Source: Haemonchus contortus
Lineage: Eukaryota > Nematoda > Chromadorea > Rhabditida > Trichostrongylidae
DNA length: 64,000 bases
NCBI GenBank assembly: GCA_000469685.2
Contig: LS997562.1
Location: forward strand, 9,748,007 to 9,812,006
Reading direction: 5' to 3'
The notes under the pieces: model-generated
Databases searched by the model: none
What the model saw: the letters and a program-made list of their open reading frames with translations, nothing else
What the model was told of the DNA's origin: nothing
Part shown: in pieces, positions 52,601 through 62,083 of the stretch
How positions within the stretch are numbered: the first letter of the stretch is position 1
How the letters are laid out: each line of letters opens with the position of its first letter
Position numbers and translations under genes: made by a program

Positions 52601-55600
52601 CTTACGGTAAATAAGTGTTGGCCAGCAGCAGATCGTTAAGATAGTAAAGTGCCAAGACAAGTCGGCGCCCGAGTCTGACATAATTCACACCACGTCTCAA
52701 AGTGATCCCCGGGGACGGTGATGGATGCAACACCATGGCAGACAGGGATTTGGCGAATTGCCAAGGGTCATTAGGGCTCCAGGGGCAATACCAAAAGATA
52801 GCTTGAAACTCTCATGACGGTTGCTATCGATTAACCTGACTTCCATACATAACTAACAGCCTACCTTAGTGTTTCATGTCCCTGATTTTTCAAAGAAGGT
52901 CTCACCACGAAAAACATGACGTGATATGCATGGAAGAATAGCCGGGTGTTCCGCCGTCGCCCACGGCTGCACTCAAGGATGTGGTCTATGTTCGCTCATT
53001 GAATGTGCAACAGCAAAACAACCTCCTCTCTTTAACACCCGGAAGACAGAGGGGTGTTTTTGACCAAAAATGAATAATTCCGATTTTTCAGGTCTAGCGG
53101 GCCCACTGAAACCCGATCTGGAAATGATGGCTATTTGTAAGGTATCGATACCGGGATTGAAAAGTGGCAAAGAGCAAATATCAGAGATTAAACGAGGACG
53201 GGATCCTATTTTTAATCAGGTACGATGTGTTTGATTCCATTTAATTGGTGGTATTCCGTAGAATTTTATGATGTAGTCTGTAATTACATGAAAACTTCAC
53301 TACCGTAATCGTGTGCATTTAATTGCTACCGTGAATGTACGGTTTAAAGCGTGAACATCTGATTTCAATACTGGTAATTAGATTTGCGTCACATATGCGC
53401 TTTCATGGAGAAAGTGAAGTGGGAGGGGAAGGGTGGGAGCCTCACTGTGTCGCTGTGTCTCTCAAGCTACTTGTTTTTCAAAAACTAGTAATTACTCGGA
53501 GATAAGGGAATCGAAAAACGTGGAATTGACTGCTCCCGGAGCCAGGGGATTCATGATTACGTCAGGGAACAACGAAGGATCCGCTGAGCACAGTAAATAT
53601 GCCCTGGAAGTTAGCCTAATGAACGTCCTTTTGCTGCTGCATTGCAATCATGTCGAATTGACGATTAGCAAAAGAGTGGGTGGTATTTCCCAATGACGAG
53701 TCAGCCCGGAAACAGTGGATGACGTTTCGCCCACAAGAAAAGTGCAGGAATTTGGGTGGATGAAAAAAAGACCAGTTCCGGTTTGCTGCCAGCAGCTTTC
53801 TACATTAATTTGCAGAGGGTTAGGGTAGGGTATTTAAATCCTAAGCAGATTTGTAAAAATTGTTTAACTGTAAAAAATGGAGGGAACGAATCGGATTACG
53901 GTAGTTCTTATGGGATCAGGGAGTTTGATTTGGTAAGGTTCAGGAAAAGTATGACCCACGAGACTTCACTACAATTAAGTAACTATTTGTGTTTATCTAC
54001 CAAAAAGGTAGGCTTAACCTGAAAGTAGTCTTAAAGTGGGCAGGTCTTTTTTTTTCGAAAACATTCAATGCATTGACCGTAATCGCTAAGAGCATTCAAT
54101 AGGCCACAAACGCGTAAAAATGATGGGCGGTGCGTGCACGGAAGTAGGCGGAGCTTCCACAAAAAACTTCTTGTCTTGATACAAGGTGCTTAGGGAGCGG
54201 TAGTGGGCAAAGCACTGAGAAACAACAATGATCAGTCTCTTGAGTATGCGCCATGCATTCGACTTCTGCTCAGAACACAATATTCCAAAATGAGTGAAAA
54301 AAGCGCAAAACCCTCCAAAAGCAGTGATTAGCACCACAATGAGAGTTTGAAGAACGATTTTTTCCGAAGGTAGGCAACGTTCGCCAAATATGTGGATTCG
54401 CTCTTTGGTTGCGCTCAACCTTTGTTTACTTTTATTTACTATCTTTTGTACGTAAAACCTTTGGAACGCCATTACTTGACTTCAAGTGGAGTTTAAGATC
54501 TTTTATAGTTCTTCTACACCTTTAATGCTACTCTTTCATATTACCTCCTTTGCTTTACGTCCTACGAAGTACAGATGCGGGCGGTTGCGACGCGTCTACT
54601 TCTATTTCAATTCTTTGGTTTCATCTCAATCCTCTTTCCTTCTTCTTTCATTTTACTAATCTTATTTTTTAATAGTGTTGATTTTCAAAACCTCAGCTCC
54701 GAAGCTCATTTGACGCCGAATATCATGGCACCAATGTGTGCGTTCGCGACGCAGTCGTGCGACCTTTAGCCCTGAGTACTGATCCCTCAACTTTTCTATC
54801 GACTGTTATTCTCCTATCCGAAAGAACTTATTGCATCCACGAAAATACCTAAAAAGGTGTCCTTCGAAAAAAAAATTGAGGGAAATCGGGTATAGAATTG
54901 AATCATTGCTTTGGAACATGACGTGCTTTTTATTAGTTCCCCGCTTCGCCCTTTCCGAACATGCTTCTGATTAAAATTCACTGATGACGTCATTTCATAA
55001 AAATTATGTCTTCAGAATTTTATTATTAGAATTCGATACTGACGTGTAGACCCACACACAATACGACGCTTACTAGTACATGTGTACTCTTCAATAGGCC
55101 ACTACTTGAGTGCTTGTGTTACTTGGCCGGATGCCAAAATGGGGATTGCTTTTGCATGACGGCAAATGACAGCCGCAGAGTAAATTCGCATCATTACGGG
55201 GAGGTTTTTTCTGCTGCAATCCCCGACGAAGCGCACCAGCAACAAACTGGCCAAATTCGTCCCGGAAATGTCACTTTTATGTGTGACGTCAGCATGGCCA
55301 AAGTCGTTGATTCAAATTCCTTCCTGGATGGGTTCCGTTTGATGCAGACCGAGTGAAAAGGTGGGGTCTTTCGGGACCTAATGGCACACACAAATGCGTT
55401 AGGATGATTCTCTCCTCCAAAACTGATATACGATCCCACCAAAAAGGGATACAGATATCTAAGTATGAGCAGCTGATTAGGTTGTGCCTAGAAGGGCCTG
55501 AATGGAGCCTAAGTAAGGTGAGCCAATTAGCGGAACGTGTAGGAAACCATCTGGGTGACCCTCCACATCATCTGGGGAAAACCTTTCAGTATCACTATCT

Positions 55601-58600
55601 TTTGACCCCTAGAGGTGTAGATGAGAGCCGTATTGGCCCCATACAACGACTTTTAGGGGGCTGGTCGAAGTACGAATCAAGGCTTTCGCCCTCCCAGTTA
55701 AGTCTGCCGGACACAGGGCACAGGGTTCCTTGATGTGGGAAGAATTCGATCCCGAATTGGGCCACGGATGTGGGATCTGCTTCAACGATTACCTCACTAA
55801 CAACTCTACACTGCACCGGGCTCAAGCAAGATCGTTGGGAACGTCCAGTCATGCATGAACATGGCCTGACGTCCTCAGGGAGATTCCAGGATCCCCACCT
55901 CGGCCACGTCTCTTTGGCTGGCACACAGAATGAACTCTTACCTCCGATGATTCATGGCACTTGGGATTTCTTCGCTCCAACGATGATGTTCCTTGCTTGT
56001 TCTGACGACGACGTTGTCAAGGTGATGAATTTTCCCATCTCATAATATTGTCACGTGAAGATTGCTTAAGCCCCCTACTGAGAAAAGCATCTACGTGTAC
56101 ACAACAAGGGAGAAGAGTCGCTTCTTTGAACGGCGGCACAACGGCTTAATGGACTAAATCACGCCTGAAGACTTGTTTTGCTTTGATGCAGCACATAGTA
56201 GTCAACCGCGAGTGTGTGAGTAGTAATCTGCTGGGAAACGAAGATCGTTCCCACCCCTCGATTAACACTGCACACGAAAAACTCGTCCCATTGCGGTAGA
56301 GCATCTATGGGTCCCGGATGGAAAGAGCTTCTCCACTCCACCATACATTTCATGCTCACAAGCTCTGAACAGCGTTTAACTGAGAAAATAACCCAAAAGT
56401 GAATGGCTGCCGACCTTTCAAAAAACTCTATTTGCAATTATAACCCAGGATGATTATGAGATGCTGGGTCTTTGAAAATGGCAACAGTCAAATGAAAGCG
56501 CCATAGACTTGATGAGGAATTTCTGAAAAGGTCATTTCTTTGGCATTCTCGCTTCCCCTAATGGTCGTTGTTTGATCTCTGCTAGCGTGAATTTCAATTC
56601 ACTCGCAGGGTTCCTGCATTTACTTGGGGAATCGTCCCAGTAGTTCCTGGGGGGACGCTTTCAGGCTGTGAACAAACTCGACGAACAGCGAGAGCCAGGA
56701 TAACTGCTCAATCTCTACCATTTCTTTTCCATTCTCCGTTTCTTCCAGTTACACACTATCTCCTTTCAGCGCGCTCTTCTTCGCCGAGTATAATCCCTCG
56801 ATCCCAGCTATTTCTGGAAAGTGAGACACTTCAATCGCCCGGGATATGGGTTGCCAAAGGCGTCCTTCTTAACTTGTGCCACCCGTGAATGGAACTCAAT
56901 TGGATCAATTAGATCCTAAATATCCCTTAGGCTGCTTACCTACTTCCGGGTTTACCCAAAAGGGCAGGATCAGTGACCAACCCGTCTATCGGCCTGTGCA
57001 AGCTATTGTGTATGCTGAATACGCTCACAAAGCCTGTGCATTTTAAAATGGGAACAGGGTGCACTGCTCACAGAAAACATCACTCCCATTTACTGTTCAC
57101 TCCATACCCCACGCAGTTGTCATGGGGAAAAAACAAATCTCAGCAATTCATCCAAGTTTGGGGGAAATCGCCGATAGATTGCATTTCAAATGGGCAGCGC
57201 ACAGCTGGCGATGCCGGCATCCGACCGACAATGAATAGGCGATGATCTCTGGTCACCTAACCCTTTTAAGGATCGCACATCATCCGGGGCCCCCATATTG
57301 CAACGGATATCCAGGGCGTTGCTATGAGGGCTGTCGACGATAGCACACGACATAAAAGGATCTGACTGGGAACGCCAAAAGAAATCGAGGAAACGTCGGC
57401 CAGTCTTATCAGCCTTATCAATCAAACGATGCCAAAAGTTCGACAAGCCCTCTTCTTTCACTTGTGCTAATGCACCCAACAAACTTAATCGATGCCGCAG
57501 GCCCGTCGGCATCATCCATCTTTTCAAAGGATTCTCGAAGAAGAGTGAAGGGCCAGGGTCGGCGGCTTAAAGTGGTCCTCGAGGGTCAAAAGGATGCAAC
57601 GTCGTCGTCATGGGGAGATTTTCCCGGGGAACACAGCCCCTAGAAGTTGTCTTCGGGTGACCAAAATAGGAGCAATGGGTTTCACAACGAAGTTATTTCG
57701 TAGCTCTTCTGTCCCTATTCGATGGGGCATTCATGGGGGATGAATACGTCCTAATTATATTCACGTGGCACCCGTCAGGGATAGTGAATAGCACGTTTAG
57801 GATTCAACCTGGCCAGTTGTAGACACAGGAAGACTGGGGGAGGCAGAAACCTTCTCCTCCCTGGAGAGGATTCAACCATCCAGTCTGAAGTGGGTCTTTT
57901 CGCAACAATGATTTTGATAGGTATTGATCGAACGCCCATGTTTTGACGATCAAATCGACCGAAAAAGCGTAGTAGCCGAGCAATCACGTACCACCACGAT
58001 TTTGAATGGATGTTAACTGCACGGCGTATCCTAGCCTCCTACCTTTCTTTTGAAATTTCAGACCAAAACTCTGCTTTTCATCGATTCCATGAGGCCTTCT
58101 TTTTCGTCTAGGCACTCGAACATTATTCAAAAGTTCAATGTTTTCTTTCTCAACCATCAGTGGAGTGGATGTTTGGCATTCGTGACATTCGGGCATTTGA
58201 AAGCTTCAAAGTTCTAGTGAATGTGTTATTTCAACCCAAGTGGATGATAAGTACATTCATGACGAAATCCCTCTTCACAGTGGTTTTGCAGTGGACGAGT
58301 TCCCTCAGTCTTTGCAGATCTTGAAGCTTATTAGTGCAAATTTACGTCATCAGCGCTACACAGTATAGGCATATGGCGAGTAGATTATTTGATTAGGACC
58401 GTTTCTGCCCAGAGCCGACGAGTGGCAGGTGGTGTCTGGGAAGGGCGATTGCAATGGCCTTACACCTGCAAAAAGCCACTGCTCAGAATTCAAAATGACG
58501 CAGAAGTACTGGGTGTGACAGATTTGGGATACGCCATGCTCTCGACTTCCCTCTAGTACCACAAGAGGAGTTCTATCGGTGTGACGGCTTCGAAACCATT

Positions 58601-61600
58601 TTCCTTTTTCAAGCCGACGTTTTCATTTCACAAAACCGCATTCTACTGCTATGGAAGGTACGTTACCGTACAAAGAACCTCAAACCTTCCTAAGATGGTC
58701 AGTCTGGGCTAGAATTTGTCCTCGATGAGCTCCCCCCAAACTCAAGCCCGCGTTCCAAGTCCCATAGCCTAATTTTGCATCAGAAGAACAAGTAGTGTTG
58801 AAGTGTTCCGGAAAGGCCGAATGCTATTCGTGTCGAGACCCCACTTTAGAGCATTTCCTGCAGCTTTCAATGCTTTCATGCAAAGCTTTATGGGGGAAAT
58901 GCGTAGGTGACAGATGATGGGGAAGGGAAGGGGGGGGGGGGGTTGGCTGTTGTTTCCATTTTCACAAACAATGTTTTGAGCTTTCATTACTTCAGACAAA
59001 ACAACTTGTGCACTGGCATGAGAAGGCTCGAAACGACTCAGAATGCCCTTCTGTGTACGATGATACTCCTAGACTTTAAGCATCATTGTTCAAGAAGTGG
59101 TAGTGGCGAGTCAATGGCTGCAACTTTTTGAAAATGAGGGCCGGCCGGGTTTCGAAAGGGAATGGGTGTCAATAGTTACCTTTTTGGTAGATAATTAATA
59201 CTTATCCATGAAGACGGAAGTAGTGGAGGGGCAGGTGGGGCATTATCACAAATGCATGGTCTGGGGATCGGATCCGGATCCATAGCCGCCTGGGCCAACC
59301 GAGCCATCTGTCCCTCGAGGGATTGACTAGTTGGTACCAGAGTCGTCTGGGAGGATAAAAGCACTGACTTGTACATTGGCTGGTCACCGCAAGTCATTGT
59401 ATAGGCCATATCCTCATTCAATATGCCACCACGATGGAGAATGGAAGTCGAATGTGGGGCGCATCCCAGAAACGGGATCAACAAATGCCGACAACTCTAT
59501 TCCTACCCTATTCCATAAATTTCGTCTATACTTTCAGCTCCTAAGAGTAAATATTCCCATCAGAGGGGACTTAAACGAAAAAATCTTCAGTTTTCCATTA
59601 CAATTCCACGATTCTGGGTTTTTTTTTTACTCCGAGCACGACCTAATCAGTCTTTGCTCTACAAGAGTGCTACTGATCCCCTCTTCCATGACGCCCACAA
59701 GCGGAAATATCCAATAATGGAAAAATGGGGCAATAACAAGCAATTTCCTGAGTAAATTATATTACAATAGATTGCAACACGTCATATGACTCATCAAATA
59801 ATAACAAATTAAGTTATATTGTATTAAATTGTATTATTATATCACTTATTATCACTTATTATTATATTGTTGGTATTGCAACAGATTTTCGATTCCCTAC
59901 AAATTATTTACTATAGGGCGCAGGAACAAATCAATTACTATTAATCTCATTGGCTTCTCCGTTTGGCTGTAGAAGCCAGTCAGAGGCCGAAGTTCCAGGG
60001 ATAAGTTATCATGGTTGCAAAAGCGAGCAAAATGCTAAGCTTGGAACGGGATTCGAACTCAGTAACTAATGACCAGGCCGACCGCGCGAAAATTTCGCGC
60101 GAAAAACAACTGACGCGGCAAAAAAAATCACCGTTCACAATTTTGTTACTGTCAATGGTTTTTTGTTTTGGTACTCCTTAAAATCAGCAATCTCCCGGGT
60201 GACTCATGGGAAGATCTTTCACAAACAGCATCAGCAAAAATTATTCGTGTTGGTTACGAAAAAAGCAAAAATCACAAAAATTGCACGGAAAAAGAATATA
60301 TTTTTCGAAAAAGCTGCGAAAATCCCGTAAAATTCTGTCGTTCTGGAAATGGCGCAATGGTTAGAAGGATCTCTTGATATCTTCAAGTCCCCCAGGATCA
60401 AAGCCCACCTATCAAGTGTTCCATCCCGTCGTGGTCAATTAGGGAACTCATGGGGGGAAGAAAAACACCTTGAGCACGGGTCGCGGTTAAAATCCTTGCA
60501 TAGATTCATAGGTTAGATATAGAATCCTCATAGAATTGTATTTAAAAAAAAGTAGACACTCAAAAAGCTCTCTCTACAATTTTGAATGGTGGTCGGGTGC
60601 GTGGCGCACCCTGAGAACACTGACCACTCCCTTCTACTTTTTCAAATTTTTGTCTCTTCTCCTACTGTTTCGACCATATCTAGCCAAACTTCAGAAGATT
60701 GAGTACCCCAGGGGGTAAAAAAGGAAACAAAAAAACTAGGCAAAACCATTCAGGAAGTGCATTAAACATAAGTAACATTTCTTCGAAGCGATTTTTTTTC
60801 ATCCCCCGACATCAACGAACATTTCCGCTACCACACAACAACCACGAGACCCTCATCCATTTTGTGGTACTCTCTCGAGTCGTTTCTCTAGCAGAGGGAG
60901 GGGAGAAAAGGGGGGTTTGGGGCAATGAAATTGCGGCAGCGCTAGCAGCTATCGTAGCCGAGAGGGGGCAAAGCCTCGATCGGGCAGCCCTCTTCAGGAA
61001 GTTCATCTGGTCAAACGCTTCGCACAATCGCGAAGTTGTGAGAATTGAATTCAATTGTCTCCGAGCATACGAAGAAAAAGACTTCCTCGTCCAGGCTGGG
61101 CATGTTGAAAACCCTCCGAAGCTAAAATGAACCGTCAGGATATCCATTTTGGGAAACGTCCACGTTCACATGATGTCGTCTTTGTAGCTTCGATAAATAG
61201 GTTTTCAAGCCGGGGGGAGGGGGGACTGAAAACAGGGATCAACGGAGGCCAGGAAAATCCTGAACAACGCCGACTTTGAAAGATGCTCAGCGCAGCCGCG
61301 TAAGCTGGAAATTTTCCGACGGAACCGAAAAAACGCGTACACCGCCGCTGCACAGCTGTCAACCAAGTTGATTTACTGCCTATTCAGAAGTAATGAAAGC
61401 AGTGCAGTGGTTAGAAGCGCATGAATAACTCACAGAGTACAAGGACCAAACTTCATTCAGACCAACCAAATTATCTCCTCAAGGTATGGGGATAGAGATA
61501 TCAGATTGGTTACAGCCAAACAAGTAGGTATCGGGGCCGAAACACTAATGAGCCTAGTAGTTTTTGCACAGATCTAGCTCGCAGTTTTCCAAATTCCAAT

Positions 61601-62083
61601 AATTCCAACGCGAAGTCGAAAGCATGGCGTATACTAGGGAAATCATTCGGTCTATTGTCAGTTTTCTACTATCATCGTAGATTGAGTAAAAGGAGCAAAT
61701 GCCGGAAACATGGCGCATTCCAGAGCAAATGATCCTTTATCCTTTCGCAAGCCAAGAGCACAGGAGTCCCCGGGTTCGATTCCATTTCCGGATTCACAGC
61801 AAGAATTTGTATGACCATTTGTCTGTGTAGAAACTGATTTTCTTGTTATTGATTTATTGATCGCCTATTGATTTTTGTTTTTCAGGAATTCTTCTTCGAT
61901 CATGTCACCATCGAGGATCTCGACACAAAGAACATTTCAATTACTGCTTTTCATCATGGCGGAGCTAAACTTGGTAAAGATCTGATGATCGGTGAAGCTA
62001 CCGTACCGCTGCGGGAGATTCGCGAACTGAACACCAAAAAAGAGGTCAAAGTTATCGAGGAGATCAAGCAGGCAATACCAAAG
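40230..62083 (+). CDS. C2-domain protein with proline-rich N terminus, partial gene model
   Basis: Plus-strand exons supported: 40230-40658 (phase 0 end), 45992-46134 (two bases over), 53092-53219 (starts with two bases) and 61886-62083 (phase 0). The first two join in phase, as do the last two. The second and third do not, so at least one exon is missing between 46135 and 53091, where the first C2 strands should be. The N terminus has R-x-L-P-x-x-P at residues 21-27, 38-44 and 67-73. The C2 part contains KVSIPGLKSG, RGRDPIFNQ joined to EFFFDHV, then ISITAFHHGG and MIGEATVPLREI, which fit C2 strands as in synaptotagmin-type proteins. Calcium-binding aspartates cannot be judged without the missing exon. 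The gene continues past 62083 after a gtgagc donor. The family member is not identified. Confidence 0.7.
40659..45991 (+). other. 5.3-kb intron of the C2 gene
   Basis: It contains a poly-C tract (43953-43967) and open frames without splice support. The open frame ending at a CAG|gtaagc donor near 44324 could be an alternative exon, but I see no family match and leave it out. Confidence 0.5.
43953..43967 (+). repeat. Poly-C (minus-strand poly-G) tract
   Basis: Fifteen consecutive C on the plus strand. Confidence 0.9.
45992..46134 (+). CDS. Second exon of the C2 gene
   Basis: Bounded by TTTTTTTCAG and TTCAG|gtgagc. It reads IASKSSSDGEDPLAHGLDP and ends in VPSSSSF, a flexible linker. It joins in phase to the first exon across a 5.3-kb intron. 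Confidence 0.7.
46135..53091 (+). other. Intron region with at least one unidentified exon
   Basis: The phase mismatch between flanking exons requires an exon here with one leading base and one trailing base. No C2-like first strand was found by eye. The region holds a poly-G tract (47671-47684) and tail-motif copies near 48311, 49684 and 51831. Confidence 0.5.
47671..47684 (+). repeat. Poly-G tract
   Basis: Fourteen consecutive G on the plus strand, next to A-rich runs. Confidence 0.9.
53092..53219 (+). CDS. C2-domain exon (middle strands)
   Basis: Bounded by ATTTTTCAG and AATCAG|gtacga. The open frame reads LAGPLKPDLEMMAICKVSIP and then SGKEQISEIKRGRDPIFNQ. The pattern of a strand, a charged loop and NP/DP-x-F/W-N before a phenylalanine-rich strand is characteristic of C2 domains. 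Confidence 0.75.
58930..58942 (+). repeat. Poly-G tract
   Basis: About twelve consecutive G at the end of a GGGAAGGGAAG purine stretch. Confidence 0.9.
59213..59480 (+). mobile_element. SINE-like element, copy C
   Basis: It shares TACCAGAGTCGTCTGGGAGG, TGTACATTGGCTGG and GCAAGTCATTGTATAGGCC with copies A and B, and ends in GTCGAATGTGGGGCGCATCC. The head is degenerate, with both Pol III boxes damaged, so it is older than copy A. Confidence 0.75.
60040..60066 (-). repeat. tRNA-like B-box relic, minus strand
   Basis: Minus strand GAGTTCGAATCCCGTTCC is a good T-arm sequence without a convincing acceptor or D arm. Confidence 0.35.
60083..60101. repeat. CG-rich perfect hairpin
   Basis: CGCGCGAAA at 60083-60091 and TTTCGCGCG at 60093-60101 are exact reverse complements around one base, unusual in an otherwise AT-rich intron. 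Confidence 0.7.
60345..60625 (+). mobile_element. Decayed SINE-like element, copy D
   Basis: An A-box-like ATGGCGCAATGGTTAGAAGG lies about 250 bases before the tail motif GGTGCGTGGCGCACCCTGAG. Between them, TCAATTAGGGAACTCATGGG and a following AAAAACACCTTGAGCAC segment resemble the body of copy B at low identity. Confidence 0.45.
61395..61650 (+). mobile_element. Possible decayed SINE-like element, copy E
   Basis: An A-box-like AGTGCAGTGGTTAGAAGCGC lies about 220 bases before the tail motif GTCGAAAGCATGGCGTATAC. The spacing matches copies A-D, but the body is not clearly alignable. Confidence 0.35.
61755..61795 (+). repeat. tRNA-like T-arm/B-box relic
   Basis: CCCCGGGTTCGATTCCATTT contains a perfect Pol III B-box (GGTTCGATTCC), but I can find no cloverleaf or A-box at the right distance. 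Most likely a SINE fragment rather than a tRNA gene. Confidence 0.4.
61886..62083 (+). CDS. C2-domain exon (C-terminal strands)
   Basis: Bounded by TTTTTCAG and CCAAAG|gtgagc. It reads EFFFDHVTIEDLDTKNISIT, then AFHHGGAKLGKDLMIGEATV, and ends IEEIKQAIPK. F-F-D ... L-x-I-x-A-x-H-H ... M-I-G-E-A-x-V-P-L is the standard end of a C2 fold. It joins in phase to the exon at 53092-53219. Confidence 0.85.

Larger units (their letters stand above)
53220..61885 (+). other. 8.7-kb intron that splits the C2 domain
   Basis: No coding exon is needed by phase, since the flanking exons join in phase 0. It holds SINE copies C, D and E, several tail motifs, a poly-G tract and a CG-rich palindrome. Confidence 0.6.
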
